Positions 33,828-46,467 of a DNA stretch of 64,000 nt are shown here, piece by piece. Every line of letters begins with the position of its first letter. Position 1 is the stretch's first letter. Both the position numbers and the translations under genes were made by a program. The stretch is from Paraphysomonas bandaiensis (lineage: Eukaryota; Chrysophyceae): positions 186,001 through 250,000 of the forward strand of contig CBFFRP010000410.1 in NCBI GenBank assembly GCA_965644295.1, given 5' to 3'. The notes below the pieces were generated by a model. It did not search any database. It was not told the origin of the DNA and was given only the letters and a program-made list of their open reading frames with translations.

Positions 33828-36800
33828 CTATTCACCAAGTTGCGCATTAAGTCTCCTACACACTTGCAGCCGGTATGTGTCAAGTACAGGAACAAGCGCT
33901 AGTTCCGGTTTAGTCAACACATCTTGAGCATAGTTGTAATCTGTCGATGAAAGTTCCGTAATTACTTCAAACAAATACGTTCCAATATCATGCACTGCGA
34001 TCTTGGTAACAGTATCTGAGTCGGAGATATTAGTGCACATGCCAAAATTAGAACGCCTGAGTGTCTTTAGTAAATCCAACGCTTCTTGTAGTATACTACA
34101 TGACAGTTCAATAACTTCATCTGATGTCATCCGAGGGGCCTCATTTTCTGATGCTTCTTCAACTGAGATATTGTTTGGCTTTGTATACTGTGATCGCAGC
34201 TTTTCTACGTTCTCTTTAAGTTTAAAGTACGACAATAGCGCCCCTCCAGTATCTAGCCATTCGTCCTCATTGGCTTTACCAACGCTATCTTCCAATGCAT
34301 ACAAGAGCTTTTTGATAAGATCTTCCGTCTCGGGGGCATCAAAGAGCGCCTTCGGAACTAGATCACGGCACACAATTCGTGTGGCAGAAAGCCACTGACC
34401 GCAGCAGCGCAGATACTCAGCCTCAACATGCCGTGTGTGACCGTATCGATAAGCTGTTGCTTCGTTTAGTAAGCGATCACTAATAAAGAACTTAGTCATT
34501 AGAGAAAATTCGCTGGAGTCTTCATTTTTCTCCCACTTCTCACGTCCACCATAGCGCAGAACAATATCACGCACAGCATATGTTCTTACTATCGGGTCTT
34601 CAATTTGAAGACATAAGAATACGGCCCACTGCCACATGCCCTGAGATAACAATTGGAATACCATGTGTTGGCGCACAATACTGGCTTGAATGGTAACTTC
34701 GGATTTTTCTAATACACCTGTCGCCTCAAGCATGAGAAGTATGATATAGGAGCCGCGATAATCAAGTACGTCCCGCGTGTATCCTCGAGGCCTCAGACAG
34801 AGCTTGGCAGAGGACTCATTACCTCCAGATTGCGTATCGAAATATACCTTGAGAAGACTATACAAGGCATGATAGGGTGGCGATTCATCATCAATATTTT
34901 TTTCGGAAGTTGTTTGGTACGGTGGACTAGGGGCATGTGGGTAACACTTACCAAAATTCGAAAGCGCCTGAGAAAGTTGTCCACTGGAACCATTGGCAAA
35001 CCAAAATATAACACCCAGAGCATTTGTCCATTCCATGTCAGACAGAATACTTTCACTGTATCCATTTTCACTAACATCTCCACCAATTATGCGATATACT
35101 GCCAATAAATCACGCGATATAGTCTCATTCGCCCGGTACTGAAACCACTGCATGAGCTGATCGTTTATCAGGGAGGTCACATCATCGTCGCTTTCAAGCT
35201 GACAGAGTAGCATTGACAGCCTATGTAGATCTGCTGACTGTGCAACTTCAATCGCATCAGACACGCGCCGAGAGCTGAGCAATTGAAATATTTTGGTGTA
35301 AACCTCGTCTATTTCCAAGTCCTGATCGCTGAGCTCAGCCGCTGTTATCCCCTCTGTCATATAAATGTAAGAGTACAGACATACATCTATCGCACATGCA
35401 TACCATTAGGATCGAATGCTACTGCCGCTAGCCAGCGTGCAAGGCACTCATGTCGACGCTCCCAAAAAGAAGCAGCAGATTCATAATCACGGTCACCGTC
35501 GTACATAACCATGTCCATTTTAGAGACATTGTCACCATCTCGTGGGGAGGCAATCTCATACAGTGGCATGATACTGGAATGGGAATTAAATACACTACTC
35601 TCCTGGCCTTTTCTAAACCTCTCAAGAAACAAACTCTCTTGGCCACAACATGCGTCAACTAATGATACGATTTTCGAAATAATCCAACAAGGGTGATGGC
35701 GTGGCAAGCTTTCAGAATCACCCTGCCCATAGTGTTCATGCAGGGAGTTGTCAGGGAAGAAGTTGCCTAGGTCCTTCAAAAGTCGTACAAATCGAAGATA
35801 TTCGTCCATATCTGAGAGTTTAGACCGTGCCAGGCTCCACAGAGGGGGAACATCCCCAGATTCTAGGGATGCTTCTAGCTCTGGACCCACCTCGGTGACA
35901 GTGTTCTGACTAGAAGCAGAGAAGATAGAAGTCAACACTTGCGCAAGTGTTTTGTATGACGGCGGTTGGTCTGGAAAAGTGTCTTTGCACCACTGAAGAC
36001 AATCAATTTTTTCGACTCGTATATTACGCGTAACCTCCGCATCCCCATCTTTTTCTTTGGAGAGGGCCAACTTACCAGGATGAATAATTTTCCCTGATGC
36101 ACTCCAGCCAACACGAAACGATCTTCCCAAGTACAGAGCCGCATCCACAGGTTTCTTCTTAACAGAAGCCACACCATATTTAACAGACCCAACAGTAGTA
36201 AAAGTATTTAAGTCGCTTTCACTGATAGAAACACCTAGTTTTTGAAGTTGAGTAGATTTGACTTCCTGCAATAATCGCATGCATGGGCTGTCACCGGCAG
36301 GCCACTGACGGCCAATCGCAGATTTTCCATGAAAAACGAAACTCCTAGGTACCTTGGCGCTTAGCCCATATGATAACTCACTCTTCGAAGGTGCATACTC
36401 AACAACCTGAAGTGGCGACGGGTCAGTATCATGACTCACATGCACTCCCTTTCTCGAGAGATTACCAAGAGTAGTAGAAGGTTGAGCAGCATGCATCAGG
36501 AGACCGGGGCTGGGGCGAGGAGCTTGTACATCACTTGGTTCATCGTCCTCTTCCATAAGATAAGAGTTGTCATACCCTTGCTGCATTAAAGACCTTCTGA
36601 TACGACCTAATTCGGTGTAGTCCGAGTTCAATGAGCTGGAGAAGGGTGACCTGTAGACAGCAGGCGAGTGCTCACGTTTTTGACGAGGTGATGAAGTTGG
36701 CGCTGACATGTCTTCACACAAGCATTAATTTCTGTAACAAATGCATATATCATGAATTTACCTGCGTTGGAACCATTGAAGTGCACGGACTTCTTCACTG

Positions 36801-39785
36801 GTTGTTGACTAGTTTGTTCAGGTTCCCCACACTCATCATCTGATTCAGAATCGTCGAGACCATATCGGGAGAAATGTAGTACACGGAACGTCCACTCACC
36901 ACGATCCAAATTATAATCTACAAACTCAGATCCATTTTTCTCACAAGTTTTCTTGAGTTTATCAGAGAATTGCAAATACTTAGCCTGTGTCGAGTTGGCC
37001 TTTGGAAATATGTCATATAGAGTTACGACCGCGGGTTTGTTCAACCCATTTCCTACTTCCGGCTTTTCCGGAAACGACATACCTTCATATACTCCAATCA
37101 TTCCTTTCTCGATATTAACTAGTTCGTCCAGGTTTAAGTTCCGGATATCAGTGTGCCCTTCCCACTCAATAGTGCCTATATTCGGTCGGAAGACGGAAAA
37201 TTGGTACACAGATGCAAGCTCCTCTGGACTCATATCTTTCAGAACACGCATATCCGGTGAAGTGTAATACCCACTCCTTGTAAGTATTGGAGGGTTTGCC
37301 GGTCCAAACTCATCACATCGTGGGCCTCTCTGTCCTGCTTTCGAAGGAGATTTCCGCAAAGGCTTCGGATCAAAAAGGGGAATATCTCGATTCGTTTTCG
37401 TTTCTTCTGAGCCATCAAAATCATCACCAACTGGGAGGCTCCGACCACCGAATCCTCGTGACGACAATGCGGGGGGTTGTGTCACACTTTCACGGGGCTG
37501 CTGAGATTTTGCAGAAGTAGAACTTGAAGAAGAGTGTTTTTGTGGTGTCAACTGCTGTTCCTCTGAATCCAAGTCACTGTCTAATGCGGGTAGAGCAGAC
37601 ATAACGTCTGAGACAGGTGACTGCGTATTTATCACTAGTTTCTTCGTGTGGCGACCAAGAAGTGCTTCAGGGCTTAATACAGAGGGCTCAGTACCAACCG
37701 AAGATGGGGAGATAATCGCAGATAGAGGGCGCTCTCTCGTATCGTCGTATACACTACTGTTTTTCCCAAATCTACTGACAATTCGAGGAGCATGGCGGTA
37801 CGACGAAAGTTCCCCACCAGAATCTTTCGAAGGTTCGGCGGGCACATTATTATCCAAACGGGGATCGGATTTAATTTGCAGTGCCCTTGCCTGAAGAGCA
37901 CGATATTTTGAGTCCATATCCGCTGCACGCATCATCTGTTGTTGTTGCATTACATTAACTTGCCCGGCTTGGCTATACATTTGTTGAGACTGGCCTAGCA
38001 ACCCAGTGCTACCAGCATTTGCTGTGGTAGACCCGAAGCTACTGCCTGCACCAAACCCCCCTCCAGTACCCCCAGAACTTCCAAACCCTCCTTGTCCTTG
38101 ACCAAAAGAGGTTCCAAAACTACTAGCACCAGGCTTACTTGCACCAAATCCACCAGTGGTTAAGCCACCAGTAGTTTGGCTTAGGCTTCCGAAACCTCCA
38201 GATGATTGATTCTGACCAAAACCTGAACCTGAAGCCCCAAAACTGCTACCAGTCTGTTGTTGACCAAACCCAGATTGCGTTTGACCTTGAGCACCAAATG
38301 CACTGGAACCTGTCCCTTTACTTCCGAAGCCACCTGCAGCCCCACCACCAGAACCAAATGACGAAAATGAACTACCACCAAACCCAGTATTACCAGCATT
38401 TGCTGTGGTAGACCCGAAGCTACTGCCTGCACCAAATCCCCCTCCAGTACCTACTTGTCCTTGTCCAAAAGAGCTCCCCGTATTACCAGCAGCGGGTTTA
38501 TTGCCTCCAAACATCCCCTGACCTTGATTCAGGCCAAATCCACCAGATGATTGATTCTGACCAAAACCTGAACCTGAAGCCCCAAAACTGCTACCAGTCT
38601 GTTGTTGACCAAACCCAGATTGCGTTTGACCTTGAGCACCAAATGCACTGGAACCTGTCCCTTTACTTCCGAAGCCACCTGCAGCCCCACCACCAGAACC
38701 AAATGACGAAAATGAACTACCACCAAACCCAGTATTACCAGCATTTGCTGTGGTAGACCCGAAGCTACTGCCTGCACCAAATCCCACTCCAGTACCTGCT
38801 TGTCCTTGTCCAAAAGGGCTCCCCGTATTACCAGCAGCGGGTTTATTGCCTCCAAACATCCCCTGACCTTGATTTAGGCCAAATCCACCAGATGATTGAT
38901 TCTGACCAAATCCACCAGATGGTTGATTCTGGCCAAAACCACCAGTTGATTGATTTTGGCCAAATCCACCAGATGATTGATTTTGGCCAAATCCACCAGA
39001 TGATTGATTCTGGCCAAATCCACCAGATGATTGATTCTGACCAAAACCTGATCCTGAAGCCCCAAAACTGCTACCAGTCTGTTGTTGACCAAACCCAGAT
39101 TGCGTTTGACCTTGAGCACCAAATGCACTGGAACCTGTCGCTTTACTTCCGAAGCCACCTGCAGCCCCACCACCAGAACCAAATGACGAAAATGAACTAC
39201 CACCAAACCCAGTATTACCAGCATTTGCTGTGGTAGACCCGAAGCTACTGCCTGCACCAAATCCCCCTCCAGTACCTGCTTGTCCTTGTCCAAAAGGGCT
39301 CCCCGTATTACCAGCAGCGGGCTTATTGCCTCCAAACATCCCCTGACCTTGATTCTGGCCAAACACACCAGATGATTGATTCTGGCCAAATCCACCCTGA
39401 TTTTGTTGACCAAATCCCCCTGTGGATTGATTCTGGCCAAACCCTCCCTGATTTTGTTGACCAAATCCGCCTGCGGATTGATTCTGGCCAAACCCTCCCT
39501 GATTTTGTTGACCAAATCCCCCTGTGGATTGATTCTGACCAAACCCTCCCTGATTTTGTTGACCAAATCCGCCTGTGGATTGATTCTGGCCAAACCCTCC
39601 CTGATTTTGTTGACCAAATCCACCAGATGATTGATTCTGATTGAATCCAAGAGTATTACCCGTTGTAGAGTTCGCCCCAATTCCAAACCCAGAAGGTGCT
39701 ATACACAGCAACCATCAAACCCACAATAAAATGAATATAATCAATCAAATTTACCTCCTCCAAATGTCCTGCTATTACTAAACAT
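33828..39785 (-). CDS. NUP98: NUP98-NUP96 nucleoporin precursor with autoproteolytic domain
   Basis: There are four exons: 39785-39755, 39698-36762, 36711-35404 and 35353-33828 (introns 56, 50 and 50 nt; 1933 aa). It starts MFSNSRTFGGA and has about 600 residues of FG repeats, mostly GGFGQNQ/GFGQQ with few GLFG. Next come a Gln/Met-rich linker and the autoproteolytic domain (TRSGYYTSPDM, FRVLHFSRYG). Self-cleavage is expected between Phe953 and Ser954 (36871/36870), releasing NUP98 and a 980-aa NUP96. NUP96 shows the FRVGWSASGKIIHPG block and a long helical solenoid for the Y-complex scaffold. I see no clear GLEBS (Rae1-binding) segment. Three near-identical blocks of about 345 bp make up much of the FG region. 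It is divergent from CK2 beta. Confidence 0.95.
38190..39350 (-). repeat. Long coding tandem repeat in NUP98 FG region
   Basis: Blocks of about 345 bp recur with landmarks at about 38221, 38566 and 39046; the last interval is longer by 135 bp of extra FGQNQ units. Copies differ by only a few bases, so the expansion or homogenisation is recent. The encoded unit runs from GQGMFGGNKPAAGNTG to SSFGASGSGFGQNQSS. Confidence 0.9.
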
Positions 39786-40475
39786 GTGAGATGAGTGTGT
39801 GTATGCGTGTATTACTATCTATGGAATTAAATTAATGATGAGCAGTGCAGACAGCACAGTTCAAAGCTCTCTATTGTAGTGTGTAATGCCAGTATGAGAA
39901 GCTTATTAATAATACAGGAGAGGTATGGTTTGACCTGCAATATCCCCTGGCTTACTAAGGCACCTGGTTGACTATGTATGAATGCAGTCATGAGCACTCG
40001 ACATGCAGTGAGTGTGTAAGTATGTATGTGTATGTATGTATGTATGTATGTATGTGTATGTATGTACTAGCCGTACGCTACGTATATTTGAATACACGCC
40101 ACTCAACAGAGCGTGCCGTATGCGGTAATATACATACACCTTATGGCTCTAGAATACAATACAAGAATACAACAGTATACATGATGTATTCATGGAGTGA
40201 ATGGTATTGAACGCCATAGAAAATACTGCTGTATAAAGAGGTATACTGTATACATGCAGCAGGCGTACTAATGTACTCGTCTATATATACACATCTGTCC
40301 GTATATCTGGACATATGTAGGTACCTACCGGCCCATTCATATACACCAGTCTGTAAGGTGTCGTTAAGAGGCTCAGCTCAATCACTATATTGCACAGAAT
40401 AGGCATACATGAATGATTATAACATACTATTTACTCTTACAAATACTTCTCTCTTTACCTTTGCATTCTGAAGGT
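39786..40475. promoter_or_regulatory. Bidirectional intergenic region, NUP98 / CK2 beta
   Basis: It lies between head-to-head genes. It contains a short (GTAT)n run at 40019-40068, the 10-mer TACTGCTGTA at 40224-40233 and a palindromic GTATACTGTATAC at 40241-40253. Function is inferred. Confidence 0.5.
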
Positions 40476-41105
40476 ATGTCCATCAAAACAAGCCGTTGGA
40501 TCCATCGATTCTGTCAATCAGCAGGCAATGAAGTGCTGGTGGAGGTACCTTACACATATTTAAAAGATGTTATGGTTATAAGTTGGCTCAATGAATACAA
40601 ACGAGTGAAATATTTCCCAGAAGCATTAAGTGTTATAGCAGATGACTCCTATATATTAGCAAAGGTCGACAGGGAGAGTATGCATAAAATAGATGACACC
40701 ACTAAGAGGCTATATTCTCTTTTGCATTCTCGTTACGTAGTTACCAATCAAGGCTTGACTGCTATAATGAATAAATACTCAAATGGTGTGTATGGTGTCT
40801 GTCCTCGCGTTTACTGCAATGGTAGCAAGCTTCTTCCTGTGGGATTACATGATCAGATAGGAATGTCCTCCATGAAGTATTTCTGTCCGAAATGTAGAGA
40901 TGTTTATCATCCGCAATCGTCTTTTCATAAGCGTATTGATGGAGCTGCATTCGGAACAACCTTGCCTCACCTTCTTTTGCAAAAGTACCCTGAGCTTTGT
41001 AGTGAGCAGCCCCAAGAGAAATACGTTCCAAGAATATTCGGGTTTCGTTTACATAGGGATTCTGAAGAGATGAAGATTCATCGTGGAGATAATTCTCTTG
41101 ATTAG
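40476..41105 (+). CDS. CSNK2B: Casein kinase II regulatory subunit beta
   Basis: An intronless frame of 209 aa from the ATG at 40476 (MSIKTSRWIHRFC). The N-terminal helix block is RWIHRFCQSAGNEVLVEVPYTYL, followed by LYSLLHSRYVVTNQGL. The zinc-binding dimer interface is complete: CPRVYC and CPKCRDVY, with PVGLHDQIG between. The C-terminus has DGAAFGTTLPHLLL and VPRIFGFRLHR, the tail that contacts the catalytic alpha subunit. The acidic loop usual after position 50 is weak. CK2 beta dimerises and docks substrates for CK2 alpha. An in-frame ATG at 40413 would add a hydrophobic leader (MIITYYLLLQILLSLPLHSEG is 21 residues in length), which the family lacks. Confidence 0.95.
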   Translation: MSIKTSRWIHRFCQSAGNEVLVEVPYTYLKDVMVISWLNEYKRVKYFPEALSVIADDSYILAKVDRESMHKIDDTTKRLYSLLHSRYVVTNQGLTAIMNKYSNGVYGVCPRVYCNGSKLLPVGLHDQIGMSSMKYFCPKCRDVYHPQSSFHKRIDGAAFGTTLPHLLLQKYPELCSEQPQEKYVPRIFGFRLHRDSEEMKIHRGDNSLD

Positions 41106-41421
41106 CGCTTACTTCTAAACCCTGTTAAATTAGTTAGATTGACTTCGATCACTGCTGTATTATATGTTAATATTTGTGTTTGTAATTCAAAGTTGACTCG
41201 ACTTTAGATTTTTGTGCCTTTTTACTTGTCATAGATCCTATTTCGCGAAGATACAGAATATTACTTATTCTACGACATAAATGTAGCTAGAATTTTCTAC
41301 TTGCGAGAGATGCGAAGTCCAAGCTGAGTTGTTCAATATTTATTTATGTTTTACTGTGGCTTTTCGACTATTGGCATGTGGCTATGTGCAATATACAACA
41401 TATTCAATATATTTCCATTCA
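41106..41421. other. Short intergenic region between convergent genes
   Basis: AT-rich sequence with no feature recognised. Confidence 0.5.
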
Positions 41422-42537
41422 TTACATATTTTCCGTCCGTTTCAAATTGGCTTTAAACAAAAATATTGGAAGGTGTCTAAAGTCTTTATGAATTAAAGTG
41501 CGCTTCATTCTGCTCAAAACGTAGTGTTAGAACAGAGGAATCTTACCACTCCATTACTAACCTTTCAATGTCGCAAATAGTTTCTAGATTTTCAAAAAAG
41601 GTATTTTCACTGGCATGACGTCTCTGAATAAGCTGTCACTTTAATATTTTCACATATCAGTAGAGCAACTACCTGATATGTCAATAAGACTGTGGTATCA
41701 GCGTCGCATAGGTCACGTATTGTGGAAATAAGGTCTCTATACGAGTCCGCATAAGGACAGGCTGCAACCTACAGATAGAATATAACAGTGCTTCACATAA
41801 CTGTCGCATTCAACAAACTACTCACATCAGAAGCAACTATAAAGTCTGGTTTGTTTCGTTTTGAACCGTGAGCTGAATTGAATCTGAGGATAGCCTCACG
41901 TACATTTTGCACATGATTTTGGTCACCCCTGTGAGAAATTATACCACACGCCCAAGCTGCACATAGTACATACCAGCGCAACTTCAGGGCCTCAATATTC
42001 TCTTCTTTACAGTTTAGCGAGATATTGGTTGACGTCAGTTGCACTGACCCATCATCACCATCCGTTGCAATGACTCTACCGGCACCTGTGATGGAGCAGT
42101 CATCAAACTGTATACAACACCAGTAGAACAATCGTGCTCTACCTGCTAAGGAAGACACCACGGATACCATCCCTGGTCCACAACCTTGATGTATAAAATA
42201 ATCTAGATGCAAGATATATTGATAAGTAAATCTTACCTAACTCAACTATAACTTTGTTTCTGAACTGCAACATCCGTCAAATATATCCTGAAAGGACAAA
42301 TTATACTACCTCGTGATGCATGTTTTCAATATAGTTCGATAAAACAATTGCAGAATCGTACACAGATGCACCGAAGCCAATTTCAGTGCCACCATGTCCA
42401 CCTGGCTGCCATCCCTGTTGAATCCTCACCGTTTGTCCCATACATGTGAATATACGCTCTGGTTCCCTTAAATGATCAGAAAAAGGTGATGTGTGCGAGT
42501 ACACAACCACATCAGTACACTGCCTCGACTCTTGCAT
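41422..42537 (-). CDS. METTL21-like class I protein lysine methyltransferase
   Basis: There are eight exons: 42537-42310, 42264-42237, 42184-42143, 42085-41974, 41928-41826, 41768-41673, 41623-41562 and 41509-41422 (introns 45-57 nt; 252 aa). Before the SAM fold lies WQPGGHGGTEIGFGASVYDSA, with the pattern seen in methyltransferase family 16. SAM motif I is VELGCGPGMVSVVSSLAG, followed by the acidic strand end VIATDGDD. IVASDVAACPYADS matches the post-motif II DxxY region. RRHASENTFFENL and the final basic exon fit the C-terminal strands. These enzymes usually methylate lysines on chaperones or translation factors; the target here is unknown. The last exon is less certain: without splicing at 41561 the protein ends earlier, at 41543. 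Confidence 0.85.
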
Positions 42538-43236
42538 ATTGAATATGTGTGTATTCACTGCTATCTGTGCACTGTGGTCGATCTACGGCTATCATAAAGC
42601 TATATGCCATATACTTATATATGTATCGGCATCCTTTGAATATTTTTGTTCAAAGATGCCTCTAATATTGAGACAATAATTATCTGTATTCTAGCCGTAG
42701 TTGTATATTAGTAATATCGAGTAAATTTGATTCTATTTATTTCCGAAAAATAAGATGCTGACTGCCGCACAACAGTCTACACTGGCATGCTATATATACG
42801 TACACAATTGAGGAAGAATATTCGAATGTTCCGTACACGAAAAAATCCATCTTTTCATGTCATCAAGTGAACAAAAAACATCAGATATTTATATATTCCC
42901 TACTAATTATCGGATTTTGTATATAAAACCCATATATTCTCCCTAACACCTACAGCAACTCAGAAGGTGTGGAGTGTGGTCTATAGGTACAGTATACTGT
43001 GGCCATACACAGATGTCTGTGGACAATAGCCTTATATATATGTACAGTGTACAGCAGTAGATAGAGCGGGAGTTTACTATAGATAGTGACCTAAAAGTGG
43101 TGACATAAAACATCTTGTGCACTATAACTAATTTAAACATCACCGAATGCACACATGAGTGGTATGAGTATTACCCCACTATAATTCGAGCATATTGCTA
43201 GTAATCTGCTGTTCATTCGCTGATATCTTTGCAAGT
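42538..43236. promoter_or_regulatory. Bidirectional intergenic region, methyltransferase / TMEM184-like
   Basis: It lies between head-to-head genes. It holds copy 2 of the dispersed repeat (42626-42797) and the exact 10-mer TACAGCAGTA at 43050-43059. Function is inferred. Confidence 0.5.
42626..42797 (+). repeat. Dispersed repeat, copy 2
   Basis: It matches 4520-4690 in the same orientation, from CGGCATCCTTTG to AAAATAAGATGCTGACTGCC, with scattered substitutions and a weaker extension to about 42797. It lies in the intergenic region before the TMEM184-like gene. Confidence 0.8.
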
Positions 43237-44865
43237 ATGCCTGCAGTTAGATGGAATGCACGTCAATGTGCACAATACACAGCTGATACACTGTTTATTC
43301 TCACTCCTCTATTATTAGGTGATGATATTGCATTGCATTGCATTACTTGCATCTAATCTATATGGTCAACTCTTATGTATGTAGCATGCGGTGTTGTGTT
43401 CTACAGTTATGATCTGTATAGCAATGGAAATAAAGAGCATTTAGTTGCGTGGTTCTCTGTGAGTATCAGTTATATATGGTTACTATTATCTTATCATCTC
43501 TTCAGGCTGGAGGATTTGTTTTGATTACTTTCCCACTGTCTCTTTATTTAATTATCCAGCACTTGGTGCACTGGTGAGCCCACATGGCATATAATGCTGT
43601 ATTAGTAATTATTATACACAGGAATATGCCGAAAGTGCAGAAGTATGTAGTCAGAATAATATGGATGGTCCCTATTTATAGTATTGAGTCGTGGTGCTCT
43701 CTTAGGTTTCGTGAATTTGCTCTATACATCGAAACTGTGCGGGAGTGTTATGAAGCATATGTGATATATAGTTTCATGTACTTCCTAATAGCACTACTGG
43801 GAGACGAGAAATCCTTACTAGACATACTTCTTAAAAAACCTAGGGAGCGTGGAAATCATTTTTATCCTCTGAACAAAATATTTTCTGCCTGGGAGCTGGG
43901 CCAAAACTATATGCATCATTGTAAGTTAGGTGTATTCCAATATGTCATAATCAAGAACATCACGGCTGCTGCCATAATTGTGCTTCACAAGCACGATCTC
44001 TATGGAGAGGGAGATTTTAAGCTCCACCGTGGATATATATACATATGCGTAATCGACACTATGTCTCAGCTGTGGGCGCTCTATTGTCTATCCATGTTCT
44101 ACACAACTTTCTCCGAGGAACTGACTCCGTGGAGACCAGTTGGGAAGTTTTTGTCGGTCAAATTGGTGATATTTTTTACATGGTGGCAATCAATTCTAGT
44201 AAATATGGCGGCAGCTTGGGATGTTTTGCCTGATGAGTACGGAGGCTGGACACTTGAAGAGATTAATAAAGGCCTTCAAGACTATCTCATATGCATCGAA
44301 ATGTTTATAGCAGCCTTGGCATTCCACTTTACATTCTCCTACAAAGATTTTACGAAGTGTAGAATTAAAAAGGTACAATATTCATATTATTCTTAATATA
44401 TTAATGTATACCCTATAGCGCTTACCGCTGAATTCTAATACCGGTGATAATGCCGTGCAGTTGGACCGCACAAGTGACTCCGACGGGGACGAAGGAGAAA
44501 TTTCAAGCACTGAAAGAAAACCATTTCTGACAGCACTGTTGCAGAGCTCTTTACCGGATGATATGGTTGCAGACTTTCGCAAAATAACCACTGGGCAAAA
44601 ATTGTACAGAGCCGTAACTCACGATATCGAAATGTCTCCGGTAATGGAAGGCCTACTCTCTAACTGGACAATGCTTCCTGTGGATGATGCTTCAGTAGAT
44701 GGAGATCTTAGTATTGATAGATTGTGTAACAATTCTGTTCTACACGAATTTGTTAGTGATGCTACAGAGCTAGGTACTCGTCAGATTGTAGCTGAAGATA
44801 GTGATAGTTGTCAAGATAGCGATGTATTTAGTTCTAGATCATGCTCTGATGAACCTTCAATATAG
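43237..44865 (+). CDS. TMEM184 / organic solute transporter alpha-like membrane protein
   Basis: There are five exons: 43237-43318, 43385-43458, 43506-43573, 43622-44372 and 44419-44865 (introns 46-66 nt; 473 aa). About seven hydrophobic segments fill residues 15-325. The family signature is strong: GGFVLITFPLSLYLIIQHLV, then IIWMVPIYSIESWCSL and IETVRECYEAYVIYSF. Further conserved parts are LGVFQYVIIKNITAA and KLVIFFTWWQS. The C-terminal 150 residues, mostly exon 5, are polar, acidic and Ser-rich, a likely cytosolic tail. TMEM184 proteins sit in plasma or endosomal membranes and have been tied to solute transport and trafficking; the substrate is not evident. It is divergent from the methyltransferase gene. 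Confidence 0.92.
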
Positions 44866-46467
44866 CAATCGCTGCTAAATATTTTGTTCATTATGCATGT
44901 TAACGTCGAAATTGTTGTCGATTGTGAATTATTTATTGTTGTTTTTTTAAAATATATACATGTTGATTTATAAAATTATTCTCTATAATACAACCTTGCT
45001 CTCTGTTGGGATATATATATTATATATTGCCGCTCGAAATTGTAGAAATTTATATGGGATCTATTTTTCGACCTAGTCAATTTGGTGGAATTTCCTAGTC
45101 AGACCAAAATTGGTTGAAAAACCTAGTCAAAAGGTTGAAAAACCTAGTCATTAAATAATTAGATTTTTAACTTTACAATGACTAGGTGGAATAGGGTATT
45201 CACCTAGTCAAACGTGGGAGCATACTCTAGCAAATATTGCATGCATGCAATATTCAATGTGCATCATATATTTCAGCATCGTATCTTAGGATGGACAAAT
45301 ATCTCATCAGGGGCATCAGAGAACCGACGCTGCCATCGAAAACCTTTCTCGCTCTTGTATACACAGACTTTGACATGAAAACCCCTCTTTTTTCTTAATC
45401 GGTCTAGAAGCATGGGGTATTCATGCCCTCCTGGAAGTCAAAGCAGTCGCTCATTCAACAAGCAAGTCGCTGAAGGAAGGTAGGCGATCTCACTCATAGC
45501 GATTGAAGATCTCCAGGTGTCTGTCTACAAATATTCATGGGGGTATGTCCACAGCACAGCTACACTGACCACTCCTTGTCAAGATATGACACAATTGGAT
45601 GATTAGTAAGTTAACTGGACGTGTATTCACTCGTTAATCAAGTTAAGATAAGAGAAGATTATAATAAATATAATAAACAATATATCACGTTATCTCTACT
45701 ACCACTCATTTCTAGTACGATCTTACATCGTCATGATATCATTTCTTATAATACAGTTAACCACTACTGTATTCTCCAGTAACCGTCATAATTCCAATAT
45801 CTAAGAATTACAGCTCAAACAGCAAAACTCAACACTCCTCGTCCTCATAACGCTGATAAGAGACCCATCGTACACTAATAAGCTATACAGATATGCTGCA
45901 TATACATACACATACACTGTTATGTAGTTATGTAGATATGAATGAATTGTTATGTTTGTTGTGATGCTCTACGAGCCATCAATATGTTGTGTGGTGTGTG
46001 CGCGTATCTTAGACAGTCGCAATGTGTAATCAATGGATATAAGAACGACTAGGTTTAATACTATAATTGGCTAGGTTTTACACCGAAAATGGAATGACTA
46101 GGAAATTCCACCAAATTGACTAGGTTGAATAATATATCCCAATTTATATATATCACCAATGTAGAAATTGCTGCAGAGGATCTGAGGAGAGTTATTGCGC
46201 ATTATGTCAAACATACCTTCATCCATTAATACAGAGGACATAACGGATATCTAGTACACAAGTGTCGACTCATTGTTGGCCTCTTCTCACCACTATGTGA
46301 AAAATATAAACTTGAGTGGCATCATTTCTGTTCAACACATAATAATTATTATAGAACAACAACATCAAATCCAAAAAACTTTACCACTATGACATGCGTA
46401 ATAATCTACTGGTGTGGACCCAAAATAAGAAATCGCTGAAACTATATCTATCTTGGCATTTAAACGG
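44866..46467. other. Intergenic region occupied mainly by a MULE-like transposon
   Basis: The element covers 45056-46140. Outside it, 44866-45046 and 46150-46467 are AT-rich with nothing recognised. Confidence 0.6.
45056..46140. mobile_element. Non-autonomous Mutator-like (MULE) TIR transposon
   Basis: The left end (45056) starts GGGATCTATTTTTCGACC and the right end (46140) is its inverted partner, with about 46 bp of terminal repeats containing AATTTGGTGGAATTTCCTAG. Perfect 9-bp target duplications AATTTATAT flank it (45047-45055 and 46141-46149). The motif CCTAGTCA/TGACTAGG recurs about ten times within 150 bp of the ends, as expected for subterminal transposase sites. The 1085-bp body has no long open frame. 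The 9-bp duplication and GG ends point to the Mutator superfamily. Confidence 0.88.

Noticed and set aside
38181-39686. Overlapping frames opposite and out of phase with the NUP98 FG region
   Set aside because: They are shadows of the repetitive coding sequence; their peptides simply mirror the repeat unit.
40413-40475. N-terminal hydrophobic leader on CK2 beta
   Set aside because: CK2 beta is cytosolic or nuclear and starts near the RWI block. The ATG at 40476 matches that, so the upstream in-frame ATG is probably unused.
42538-42558. Methyltransferase start at 42558
   Set aside because: That codon is GTG; the first ATG is at 42537. The zinc-finger gene at 47547 was moved to 47538 for the same reason.
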